DNA from: an uncultured Collinsella sp.
Lineage (GTDB): Bacteria; Actinomycetota; Coriobacteriia; Coriobacteriales; Coriobacteriaceae
NCBI GenBank assembly: GCA_900545905.1
Contig: URBA01000001.1
Span: 1 to 41,817, forward strand
Reading direction: 5' to 3'
DNA: 41,817 bases
In this document: piece by piece, positions 1 to 6,537 of the stretch
Position numbering within the stretch: position 1 is the stretch's first letter
Layout of the letters: every line of letters starts with the position of its first letter
Program-made: the position numbers and the translations under genes
Notes under the pieces: generated by a model
Seen by the model: the letters and a program-made list of their open reading frames with translations, nothing else
Told to the model about the DNA's origin: nothing
Database searches by the model: none

Positions 1-912
1 GTGATCGAGGGCGCCGTTCTTGAACATGGCGGCACGCAGGGCCTCCATCTCGGCACCCTGCTTGACGAAATAGCAGCCGCGCTTCTGGAACTCGGCCTTA
101 ACCTGGTCATAGATGGTGTCGATGACGGTCACGGACTGCTCGGAAGCGCAGATCATGCCGTTGTCGAAGGTCTTGGAGTGGATGATGGAGTTGACGGCGA
201 GCAGCACGTCAGCGGTGTCGTCGATGACGACCGGGGTGTTACCGGCGCCAACGCCCAGGGCGGGCTTGCCCGAGGAGTAGGCGGCCTTGACCATGCCCGG
301 GCCACCGGTGGCGAGGATGATGTCGACGTCGCGCATGACCATGTTGGTCAGCTCGATGGAGGGGACATCGACCCAGCCGATGATGCCCTCGGGGGCGCCG
401 GCCTTGACGGCGGCGTCAAGCACGAGCTTGGCGGCGGCGATGGTGCACTTGGCGGCAGCCGGGTGCGGGGAGATGATGATGGCGTTGCGGGTCTTCAGGC
501 TGATCAGCGTCTTGAAGATCGCGGTGGAGGTGGGGTTGGTCGTCGGGATGACGGCGCCCACGATGCCGATGGGCTCGGCGATCTTGGTGATGCCGTAAGC
601 CTCGTCGCGCTCCAGGACACCACAGGTCTTGGTGTTCTTGTAAGCGTTGTAGATGTACTCTGCGGCGTAGTGGTTCTTGATGACCTTGTCCTCAAGAACG
701 CCGCGGCCGGTCTCCTCGATGGCCATCTTCGCCAACGGGATACGAGCCTTGTTGGCGGCCATGGCGGCCTCATAGAAGATCTTGTCGACCTGCTCCTGCG
801 TGTACGTAGCAAAAAGCGCCTGGGCCTCTCGCATCTGAGCGAGCTTAGCCTCAAGCGCCTCTACGTTGTCCACAATTGCGGGAGTAGTGTTTTCCGGTGA
901 CTTTTTCACCAT
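1..912 (-). CDS. adhE: Bifunctional acetaldehyde/alcohol dehydrogenase AdhE, N-terminal part (runs off the left edge)
   Basis: The reverse strand encodes 304 codons with no stop before the window edge, so the gene is partial here. The translation is a CoA-acylating aldehyde dehydrogenase: it has the motif GIVGAVIPTTNPTST near residues 117-130, the nucleotide-binding stretch ATGGPGMVKAAY near 201-212, and the catalytic cysteine C255 in FDNGMICASEQS. This domain reduces acetyl-CoA to acetaldehyde with NADH. In AdhE it is fused to an iron-dependent alcohol dehydrogenase that makes ethanol; that half would lie outside the window, so a stand-alone aldehyde dehydrogenase cannot be excluded. The ATG at 912-910 follows an AAGGAG ribosome site (924-919) by six bases. 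It is divergent from the transposase gene and probably serves anaerobic redox balance. Confidence 0.9.
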   Translation of the reverse strand, partial: MVKKSPENTTPAIVDNVEALEAKLAQMREAQALFATYTQEQVDKIFYEAAMAANKARIPLAKMAIEETGRGVLEDKVIKNHYAAEYIYNAYKNTKTCGVLERDEAYGITKIAEPIGIVGAVIPTTNPTSTAIFKTLISLKTRNAIIISPHPAAAKCTIAAAKLVLDAAVKAGAPEGIIGWVDVPSIELTNMVMRDVDIILATGGPGMVKAAYSSGKPALGVGAGNTPVVIDDTADVLLAVNSIIHSKTFDNGMICASEQSVTVIDTIYDQVKAEFQKRGCYFVKQGAEMEALRAAMFKNGALDH

Positions 913-952
913 TTGTGTCTCCTTGCGATCGGAGATTTACCCTACGTCTTGC

Positions 953-958
953 ATGATA
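953..958 (-). promoter_or_regulatory. Possible -10 box for adhE
   Basis: On the minus strand this reads TATCAT, about 40 bases before the adhE start. No good -35 hexamer lies 16-18 bases upstream (TCGTTT at 17), so it would need an activator or is wrong. It sits between adhE and the operator-like repeats at 1004-1035. Confidence 0.35.
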
Positions 959-1003
959 GCAAGAAATAATTCGGTAAACGATAAGATTCCCGTAAAAGGC
1001 ACA

Positions 1004-1035
1004 CTAAAACGCTTCAATAAACTGAAACGCTTCAA
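1004..1035. promoter_or_regulatory. Tandem operator-like repeat upstream of adhE
   Basis: Two 14-base direct repeats with one mismatch (CTAAAACGCTTCAA at 1004-1017 and CTGAAACGCTTCAA at 1022-1035) start 18 bp apart. The second contains the partial dyad TGAA-ACGC-TTCA, which resembles LacI/GalR-family operators (including CcpA cre-like sites) built around a central CG. Their position just upstream of the presumed adhE promoter suggests control of adhE; the regulator is unknown. The rest of the 331-base gap 913-1243 holds the REP-like repeat and no gene. Confidence 0.4.
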
Positions 1036-1065
1036 CTATAACTATCTGCCTATTGCATTGCCCCG

Positions 1066-1114
1066 CTCATTGGGGACAGACTTACATGAGTGCTTTCACT
1101 CATTTGTGACAGAC
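1066..1114 (+). repeat. REP-like palindromic element, left copy
   Basis: This 49-bp element matches the reverse complement of 2054-2102 at 45 of 49 positions. It contains two direct units, CATTGGGGACAGAC (1068-1081) and the variant CATTTGTGACAGAC (1101-1114). Between them is a perfect 7-bp hairpin, ATGAGTG/CACTCAT, with a four-base loop (1086-1103). A conserved short motif beside a small hairpin, flanking a RAYT gene in inverted orientation, is the usual arrangement of REP/BIME units that such transposases recognise. Confidence 0.75.
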
Positions 1115-1243
1115 ATCGTTTTGCCATTTTGCCGTTCTGGGCCTTTTTGCCGCTCATTGGATATAAATAGATCACAGGCTCAGCATTTCGCGTTCCTTCT
1201 CTCCTTTTAGGTGTTGCCTGTTCAGTTTTTGAAAGGAGAGATT

Positions 1244-2020
1244 ATGCCCCGATGCGCCCGCGCCGTTTCGCTCACCGGCTATTACCACGTCTTTGACCGT
1301 GGCAACTCCAAACAGATTATTTTTGAAGATGACTCTGACCGATATCGTTTCTTATCGGACATCTCGGACAGGTTTGCACGCCATAAAGTGGCAGTGTTGG
1401 CTTGGTGCCTTATGGACAACCACTTCCATTTGATGGTTGATGACCCATATGACAACCTTTCAAAGGCAATGCAGTGCGCACTGACGGCGTATGCTAAGTA
1501 TTTCAATGGGAAAACGGGAAGAACGGGCCATCTGTTTGACAATCGCTATTCGCGTGTTGCGGTTGAGTCGGACACACAGGCGGTGCAGCTACTCGATTAT
1601 ATCCATCTCAATCCTGTGAAAGGTGCGATCGACTCTCTCGAAGCATACCGCTGGTCAAGCTTTAGGGCATACCAGCTGGGCTACGATCCCTTTGACATCT
1701 GTGACGCGGCCCCTATGCTCGATATTGTCGGGGGGTCTCGTCGCTATTGTGAGCATCTTAAGGAAGTTGCCGGGCGGATCTGGTCAGTTGAGATTCTTCC
1801 ACGCCGACGGATCCTCGATGAGGATGCTCTTTCCGTTGCGCGCGAAGTCCTTCCGAGCATAGATCCTGCGCTGCTCAAGGCCCTGCCACGCCCCGATCGT
1901 GATGCGTGTCTGCTGAGGCTTAGGCGGGCACATCTCACGGTCAAGCAAATTGCCCGTATCACCGGCATCGGCGCTACAAGCGTAACCAAGGCCACCGCGG
2001 GCTGGAACGAGGCGGCGTGA
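1244..2020 (+). CDS. REP-associated tyrosine transposase (RAYT, Y1/HUH family)
   Basis: This 258-residue protein carries the single-strand DNA transposase signature of the IS200/IS605-like Y1 family: the HUH pair H60-F-H62 in LMDNHFHLMV and the catalytic tyrosine Y119 in LLDYIHLNPVKG, the RAYT form of that motif. The C-terminus (about 225-255) looks like a helix-turn-helix (LTVKQIARITGIGATSV). The ATG at 1244 is preceded by GAAAGGAG (1231-1238); an in-frame GTG at 1211 lacks such a site. Its bases are more A+T-rich than the neighbouring genes, in keeping with acquisition. It is flanked by two inverted 49-bp REP-like repeats and likely acts on them. All motifs are intact, so it is probably functional. 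Confidence 0.9.
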   Translation: MPRCARAVSLTGYYHVFDRGNSKQIIFEDDSDRYRFLSDISDRFARHKVAVLAWCLMDNHFHLMVDDPYDNLSKAMQCALTAYAKYFNGKTGRTGHLFDNRYSRVAVESDTQAVQLLDYIHLNPVKGAIDSLEAYRWSSFRAYQLGYDPFDICDAAPMLDIVGGSRRYCEHLKEVAGRIWSVEILPRRRILDEDALSVAREVLPSIDPALLKALPRPDRDACLLRLRRAHLTVKQIARITGIGATSVTKATAGWNEAA

Positions 2021-2053
2021 GGCAGGGGCCGAACCGCTGCTGGCATGCGTTAC

Positions 2054-2102
2054 GTCTGTCCCCAATGCGTGAAAACACTCATGTAAGTCTGTCCCCAATG
2101 AG
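2054..2102 (-). repeat. REP-like palindromic element, right copy (inverted)
   Basis: This is the inverted partner of 1066-1114. On the minus strand it has two exact CATTGGGGACAGAC units (2100-2087 and 2067-2054) around a 7-bp hairpin with one mismatch (ATGAGTG versus CACGCAT). It lies 33 bases after the transposase stop codon and just before the rpmB terminator, which fits its being one end of the RAYT unit. Confidence 0.75.
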
Positions 2103-2107
2103 TGCAA

Positions 2108-2138
2108 AAAGGCGCCCTCCGTAGGGGAGGGCGCCTTT
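2108..2138 (-). terminator. Intrinsic terminator of rpmB (may also work toward the right)
   Basis: A perfect 13-bp stem (2108-2120 with 2126-2138) closes a five-base loop. On the minus strand it is followed by a run of five T, as expected for a factor-independent terminator of rpmB. Read on the plus strand the stem ends in CTTT, so it could also stop reading from the transposase gene. Confidence 0.85.
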
Positions 2139-2206
2139 GGTAAGTTCTATATGAACGCGAGGTCTTTGACCCGGAGAGTCCGAGGTACTTGTTGGTAAGA
2201 CCTTAT

Positions 2207-2395
2207 TTAGGAGCGCGCAACCTTGCCAGACTTGAGGCAGGTGGAGCAAACGTTCATCTTGCGACGGTGACCATCGACGACGACGTAGACGCGCTGGATG
2301 TTGGGGCGGAACTTACGGTTGGTGACGCGGTGAGAGTGGCTGATGGAGCGACCGGCAACGGGGTGCTTACCGCAAACTTCGCAAACTTTGGACAT
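2207..2395 (-). CDS. rpmB: 50S ribosomal protein L28
   Basis: A 62-residue basic protein beginning MSKVCEVCGKHPV, with SHSHRVTNRKFRPNIQ and a later CSTC pair; these are hallmarks of bacterial L28. The two CxxC pairs mark the zinc-binding (C+) form. It is part of the large ribosomal subunit. The ATG at 2395 follows a strong AAGGAGG site on the minus strand, so longer upstream readings were rejected. It is a single-gene unit between its own promoter and the hairpin at 2108-2138. Confidence 0.95.
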   Translation of the reverse strand: MSKVCEVCGKHPVAGRSISHSHRVTNRKFRPNIQRVYVVVDGHRRKMNVCSTCLKSGKVARS

Positions 2396-2449
2396 AACTG
2401 ACCCTCCTTGGGCGACAAACGAACATGTCGCGTTAACAAACAAGCCTGA

Positions 2450-2458
2450 ACTATAGCA
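2450..2458 (-). promoter_or_regulatory. Extended -10 promoter of rpmB
   Basis: The minus strand reads TGCTATAGT (extended -10) about 55 bases before the rpmB start. The same nine bases occur ahead of rpsT at 15138-15146. No convincing -35 is present, as expected for extended -10 promoters. Confidence 0.55.
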
Positions 2459-2460
2459 CA

Positions 2461-2680
2461 GAAGCAGCTCCCTGTGCGTAATCTACACAGAGATATTCCT
2501 CTTTTGGCGATAGTGCTCACGCCACGGCCCTGGACGTAGATCCGATTTGCGTGCAGCAGAGGGGATTATGCCAGCTCGTGCGTGCGTTTTCAAGCTCGTC
2601 CCACAAATATATATAGGTTTATGGAGCATTGGGCTCCGTTTACGGATTGCTCTGTATTTATGCTCGCAATTAAGCTCGAG
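2461..2680. other. Intergenic stretch between divergent rpmB and pyrR, no gene seen
   Basis: No coding frame with a ribosome site or recognisable protein was found. A small hairpin, GGAGC/GCTCC (about 2623-2637), is present but lacks a clear T tract. The stretch probably only carries promoter-proximal sequence for rpmB on the left and pyrR on the right. Confidence 0.5.
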
Positions 2681-2686
2681 GTTGGC

Positions 2687-2692
2687 TACACT
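2687..2692 (+). promoter_or_regulatory. Possible -10 box of the pyr operon
   Basis: TACACT lies about 20 bases before the first helix of the pyr leader, which would put the transcript start near 2700. The hexamer 17 bases upstream (TCGCAA) is a weak -35. TTGACC at 2698-2703 is an alternative -35 but has no good -10 partner. Confidence 0.35.
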
Positions 2693-2710
2693 ATCCCTTG
2701 ACCATTAAAG

Positions 2711-2807
2711 GGGTACGAGATACCCACATGGAATTACATTGCTGCCAAAGAGCAGCCCTTCCTGTGGGTGTCTGGTCCGCTTTGAGCGGTCGGGCATCTA
2801 TTTTTTT
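2711..2807 (+). promoter_or_regulatory. PyrR-type attenuator in the pyr leader
   Basis: The leader has the anatomy of a PyrR binding loop. The lower stem is 2719-2728 with 2763-2772, continued by GGAA/TTCC (2730-2733 with 2759-2762). A bulge (2734-2740) leads to an upper 5-bp stem (2741-2745 with 2752-2756) and the hexaloop CAAAGA (2746-2751), close to the CAGAGA loop bound by Bacillus PyrR. A terminator-like hairpin follows (about 2766-2781 with 2785-2799) and then seven T (2801-2807). The lower stem and the terminator share bases 2766-2772, so they exclude each other. A third hairpin (GGGTA 2711-2715 with TACCC 2721-2725) competes with the lower stem. UMP-bound PyrR would tune read-through; the direction of the switch is not provable by eye. 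Confidence 0.75.
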
Positions 2808-2846
2808 GACTGTGTCAGCAGTCAAGACATGTGAGGAAGGAGATCG

Positions 2847-3431
2847 ATGGGCACGACTTCCCCCAAGGCGGTCATCATGGACGAGACCGCCGTCAACCGA
2901 GCGATGACCCGCATCGCGCACGAGATTCTCGAGCGCAACGAGGGCTGTGAAGACCTCGCTCTGGTCGGCATCGTCACGCGCGGCGACCTTCTGGCAAAGA
3001 AGCTCGTCGAGGAGATCAAGGAGATCGAGGGCGTCGACGTTCCGCTCGGCAGCCTGGACATCAGCTTCTACCGCGATGACTATGCGACCAATTTCGCTCC
3101 CGCGATTCACGCTACCAACATTCCCTTCAGCGTCGACGGCAAGCGCGTCGTGCTGGTGGACGACATCCTGTATACGGGTCGTACCATCCGCGCCGCTCTC
3201 GACGCCGTTATGGACCTGGGCCGTCCGAGCCGCATTGAGCTGGCAGTCCTCGTTGACCGCGGCCACCGCGAGCTCCCCATCTCGCCGGACTTTGTCGGCA
3301 AGAACGTTCCCTCGTCGCATGAGGAGAACGTGCACCTATATATGAAGGAAGTCGACGGCCACACCGCTGTCGAGATTAACGACGTCGCGCCGGGTTCCCA
3401 CGTGGGCTCCGCGCCGCTGGGAGGTGAGTAG
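2847..3431 (+). CDS. pyrR: Pyrimidine operon RNA attenuator / uracil phosphoribosyltransferase PyrR
   Basis: A 194-residue type I phosphoribosyltransferase-fold protein. The PRPP-binding signature VVLVDDILYTGRT sits near residues 101-113, and the N-terminal half has VGIVTRGDLLAKKL and the SFYRDDY stretch typical of PyrR. The family binds pyr mRNA when charged with UMP or UTP, lowering expression, and may also convert uracil to UMP. The ATG follows GGAAGGAG closely. It is the first gene of the pyr operon, directly behind a leader with the expected PyrR binding loop, which supports the regulatory role. It is slightly longer than the Bacillus protein (about 180 residues) because of a C-terminal tail. 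Confidence 0.95.
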   Translation: MGTTSPKAVIMDETAVNRAMTRIAHEILERNEGCEDLALVGIVTRGDLLAKKLVEEIKEIEGVDVPLGSLDISFYRDDYATNFAPAIHATNIPFSVDGKRVVLVDDILYTGRTIRAALDAVMDLGRPSRIELAVLVDRGHRELPISPDFVGKNVPSSHEENVHLYMKEVDGHTAVEINDVAPGSHVGSAPLGGE

Positions 3432-3435
3432 TACC

Positions 3436-4380
3436 GTGGCGTTCAACCATAAGCACCTGATCGACATTACCGAGTACTCCGAAGAGGATATCAAGCTCAT
3501 CCTCGAGACCGCCAAGGCGTTCTCCGAGGTCAACGAGCGTGCGATCAAGAAGGTCCCCACGCTCAAGGGCAAGACCATCGTCAACATGTTCAACGAGCCC
3601 TCGACGCGTACCCGCAGCTCCTTCGAGCTCGCCGAGAAGCGTCTTTCGGCCGACAGCCTCAACTTTGGCGGCTCCTCGACCTCCACGGTCAAGGGCGAGA
3701 GCCTCGTCGATACCGTCGAGACCCTCAACGCCTACAAGATCGACTGCATCGTCGTGCGCGACAAGCACGCCGGCGCGCCCTACATCGTCACGCAGAACTC
3801 GCCCGCGAGCGTTATCTGCGCCGGCGATGGCAAGCATAACCACCCCACGCAGGCCCTGCTCGACCTGTACACCATCTGGGAGCACAAGGGTGACTTCCAC
3901 GGTCTGAAGGTCGCCGTCGTCGGCGACATCTCCCACTCCCGTGTCTGCGGCTCGCTGATCCCCGCCCTTAAGATCATGGGCTGCGAGACCTACGCCGTCG
4001 CCCCCGGCACGCTGCTGCCGCCGGCACCCGAGGTCCTTGGCTGCGACCACGTGACGAGCGACCTCGATTCCGTCCTGCCCGAGCTGGACGTCGTCTACAT
4101 GCTGCGCGTGCAGCAGGAGCGCCTCGAGGGTGCCCCGTTCCCGACCATTCGCGAGTACCACAGGCTCTTCGGCCTGACCAAGGACCGCGAGAAGCTCATG
4201 AAGCCCGATGCGATCATCTGCCACCCGGGCCCCATCAACCGCGGCGTCGAGTTCGACTCCTATATGGCCGACCACCCGCAACGCTCCGTCATCCTGGAGC
4301 AGGTCTACGCCGGTATCTGCGTGCGTATGGCTATCCTGTATCTGCTGCTTGGAGGTGCCGATAATGGCCTTGCTTCTTAA
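3436..4380 (+). CDS. pyrB: Aspartate carbamoyltransferase catalytic chain PyrB
   Basis: This 314-residue enzyme joins carbamoyl phosphate and aspartate to give carbamoyl aspartate, the committed step of pyrimidine synthesis. It shows the carbamoyl-phosphate loop FNEPSTRTRSSFE (about 51-63), HPTQALLD (about 136-143) and the C-terminal substrate loop HPGPINRGVE. No regulatory chain (PyrI) follows, as in Gram-positives. I chose GTG 3436, four bases after the pyrR stop and eleven after GGGAGG (3419-3424). A GTG at 3424 is in frame but lies on that ribosome site. The gene overlaps pyrC by 17 bases. Confidence 0.95.
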   Translation: MAFNHKHLIDITEYSEEDIKLILETAKAFSEVNERAIKKVPTLKGKTIVNMFNEPSTRTRSSFELAEKRLSADSLNFGGSSTSTVKGESLVDTVETLNAYKIDCIVVRDKHAGAPYIVTQNSPASVICAGDGKHNHPTQALLDLYTIWEHKGDFHGLKVAVVGDISHSRVCGSLIPALKIMGCETYAVAPGTLLPPAPEVLGCDHVTSDLDSVLPELDVVYMLRVQQERLEGAPFPTIREYHRLFGLTKDREKLMKPDAIICHPGPINRGVEFDSYMADHPQRSVILEQVYAGICVRMAILYLLLGGADNGLAS

Positions 4381-5653
4381 GAATGCCCACGTCGTCGACC
4401 CGTCCGTCGAGCTTGACGGTGTCGTTGACGTCCTGATTGACGGCGACAAGATCGCCGAGGTCGGCGAGAATCTCGCCGTCGAGGGAGCCGAGGTCCGCGA
4501 CCTTTCCGGCAAGTACCTCGTCCCCGGTCTGGTGGATATGCACGTGCATCTGCGCGAGCCCGGCTACGAGGTCAAAGAGGACATCGAGAGCGGTACCCGC
4601 GCAGCTGCCAAGGGCGGCTTTACCGGCGTGTGCTCCATGCCCAACACCGATCCCGTCACCGATAACGGCACCGTCGTGGAGTTCGTCAAGTCCCGTGCTG
4701 CCGAGGTCGGCCACTGCCGCGTCTATCCGTCGGGCGCCATGACCCGCGGTCTTAAGGGCGAGGCCATGTCCGAGATGGGCGATATGGTCGCCCACGGCGC
4801 CGTCGCCTTCACCGATGACGGTCGCGGCGTGCAGGGCGCGGGCATGCTCCGTCGCTGCATGGACTACGGCAAGATGTTCGGCAAGGTCTTCATGAGCCAC
4901 TGCCAGGACGAGGACCTGGTCGGCCACGGCCAGATCAACGAGGGCAAGGTCTCGACCCGTCTGGCCCTCGAGGGTTGGCCGGCTGCCGGCGAGGAGCTCC
5001 AGATCGCCCGCGACATCGAGATCGCCAAGCTGACCGGTGCCAAGCTGCACATCCAGCACATCTCCACCGCTCACGGTCTCGAGCTCGTGCGTGCCGGTAA
5101 GGCCGCTGGCGTTCAGGTGACCTGCGAGGCCACCCCGCACCACATGTTCCTGACCGAGAACGACCTGGACGAGACCTACAACACCTCGCTCAAGGTCAAT
5201 CCGCCGCTGCGCACCGACGAGGACGCCGAGGCCATCCGTCAGGGCGTCATCGACGGTACCGTCGACGTTATCGTCACCGATCACGCTCCCCACACCCCGT
5301 GGGAGAAGGCCCGCGAGTTCGAGCTTGCGCCCTTTGGCATGATCGGTCTCGAGACCTCGCTGTCACTCGTGCTCACCGAGCTGGTCAACACGGGCAAGAT
5401 GAGCATGGGCCGCATGGTCGAGCTCATGGCCATCAAGCCGCGTGAGATCCTGGGCCTCGACCAGGTTCAGGTCAAGGCGGGCTCCGTTGCCGACCTGACT
5501 GTCTTCGACGCGTCCGCCACCTGGACGGTCGGCGAGGACGGCTACGAGTCGCGCGCCGAGAACTCCGGTTTCGCCGGCCGCACGCTTACCGGTCGTGCCA
5601 CCGATGTGTTTGTCGGCGGTAAGCAGACGCTCGCCGACGGCTGCATCTGCTAG
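4364..5653 (+). CDS. pyrC: Dihydroorotase PyrC
   Basis: A 429-residue class I dihydroorotase of the amidohydrolase superfamily, cyclising carbamoyl aspartate to dihydroorotate. The metal-binding pair H60-V-H62 lies in DMHVHLREPG. Further ligand regions are visible as SHCQDE, LHIQHISTAH and VTDHAPHT, and MPNTDP matches the substrate loop. The ATG at 4364 has GGAGG at 4351-4355 and lies inside the pyrB end, so translation is probably coupled. All catalytic features seem present, so it is not an inactive PyrC-like partner of PyrB. Confidence 0.95.
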   Translation: MALLLKNAHVVDPSVELDGVVDVLIDGDKIAEVGENLAVEGAEVRDLSGKYLVPGLVDMHVHLREPGYEVKEDIESGTRAAAKGGFTGVCSMPNTDPVTDNGTVVEFVKSRAAEVGHCRVYPSGAMTRGLKGEAMSEMGDMVAHGAVAFTDDGRGVQGAGMLRRCMDYGKMFGKVFMSHCQDEDLVGHGQINEGKVSTRLALEGWPAAGEELQIARDIEIAKLTGAKLHIQHISTAHGLELVRAGKAAGVQVTCEATPHHMFLTENDLDETYNTSLKVNPPLRTDEDAEAIRQGVIDGTVDVIVTDHAPHTPWEKAREFELAPFGMIGLETSLSLVLTELVNTGKMSMGRMVELMAIKPREILGLDQVQVKAGSVADLTVFDASATWTVGEDGYESRAENSGFAGRTLTGRATDVFVGGKQTLADGCIC

Positions 5654-5673
5654 CATAGCCTTATCGCTTTTGT

Positions 5674-5703
5674 GCGCGGCGCCCTTGCGGTGCCGCGCTT
5701 TCT
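5674..5703 (+). terminator. Terminator-like hairpin between pyrC and pyrK
   Basis: A 10-bp G+C-rich stem with one G-U pair (5674-5683 with 5689-5698) is followed by TTTCTGTT. The T tract is weak, so it may cause partial termination or protect the 3' end of the upstream message, setting a lower level for pyrKDF than for pyrRBC. Confidence 0.5.
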
Positions 5704-5745
5704 GTTCGTTTGGACCATGCAACCGCATGGGGGATTGGAGCGTCT

Positions 5746-6537
5746 ATGCCCACACCTTCCACTGCACGCATGCACGACTTCGAGGTCGTCTCGAACCAGG
5801 AGATCGCCGACGGCATCTTCTCGCTCGTCATCTCGGCCCCCAAGCTTGCAAGTGCGCTCAAGCCCGGTCAGTTTGTGAACATCGCCGTGCCCGGCGATGC
5901 GTCCTCGCTGCTTCGCGTGCCTCTGAGCTTCTATCGCGCCGACGCCCAGGCCGGCACCGTCGAGCTGTGGTACGCCGTCGTGGGCGACGACACCCGTCGT
6001 CTGTCGCAGATGGCCCCCGGCTCCAAGTCCAACCTGTTGGGCCCTGGCGGCCGCGGCTGGCTTGTTCCCGAGGGCACCAGGAAGGCGCTGCTCGTGGCGG
6101 GCGGCATCGGCGTTCCGCCCGTGCTGTGCCTCGCCGGCATGCTTGCCGAGCAGGGCGTGGATGTCGACGTTTGCCTGGGCTTTGGCACCGCTTCCAAGGC
6201 CGTGGGTGTCGATGAGTTCCGCGCGCTGGGCGCCACGGTTAACGTGTGCACCGATGATGGCACGCTCGGCATGCACGGTTTTTGCACCGATCCTGCCGCC
6301 GAGCTGCTCGGCGAGGGCGGCTACGACTACGTCGCCAGCTGCGGCCCCGCCGTCATGATGAAGAAGGTCGCCGCCGCTGCCGCCGAGGCCGGTGCGTACT
6401 GCGAGGTGTCGCTCGAGCGCATGATGAGCTGCGGCTTTGGCGCCTGCAACACCTGCAATGTCGAGACGGTCGACGGTATGAAGGGTGCTTGCATGTGCGG
6501 CCCCGTGTTCGATGCTTCCAAGGTGGTGGTCTTCTAG
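5746..6537 (+). CDS. pyrK: Dihydroorotate dehydrogenase B, electron transfer subunit PyrK
   Basis: A 263-residue ferredoxin-reductase-type protein that passes electrons from dihydroorotate (through PyrD FMN) to NAD+. The FAD-binding motif appears as LLRVPLSFYR, the nucleotide-binding loop as LLVAGGIGVPPVL, and the C-terminal 2Fe-2S site as CGFGACNTC followed by CMCGP. The ATG at 5746 has GGAG at 5737-5740; an upstream in-frame TTG at 5710 has no such site. It is followed without a gap by pyrD, its partner subunit, so a type 1B heterotetramer is expected. Confidence 0.95.
   Translation: MPTPSTARMHDFEVVSNQEIADGIFSLVISAPKLASALKPGQFVNIAVPGDASSLLRVPLSFYRADAQAGTVELWYAVVGDDTRRLSQMAPGSKSNLLGPGGRGWLVPEGTRKALLVAGGIGVPPVLCLAGMLAEQGVDVDVCLGFGTASKAVGVDEFRALGATVNVCTDDGTLGMHGFCTDPAAELLGEGGYDYVASCGPAVMMKKVAAAAAEAGAYCEVSLERMMSCGFGACNTCNVETVDGMKGACMCGPVFDASKVVVF

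Noticed and set aside
1..900. Long open frame on the plus strand across the left edge
   Set aside because: Its translation is low-complexity Gly/Asp/Val and is the shadow of the adhE gene on the minus strand, which has clear family motifs.
1211..1243. Longer N-terminus for the transposase from GTG 1211
   Set aside because: No ribosome site precedes it, whereas ATG 1244 follows GAAAGGAG and matches the usual RAYT start.
3424..3435. GTG 3424 as pyrB start
   Set aside because: It lies on the GGGAGG ribosome site that serves GTG 3436; the extra residues have no family match.
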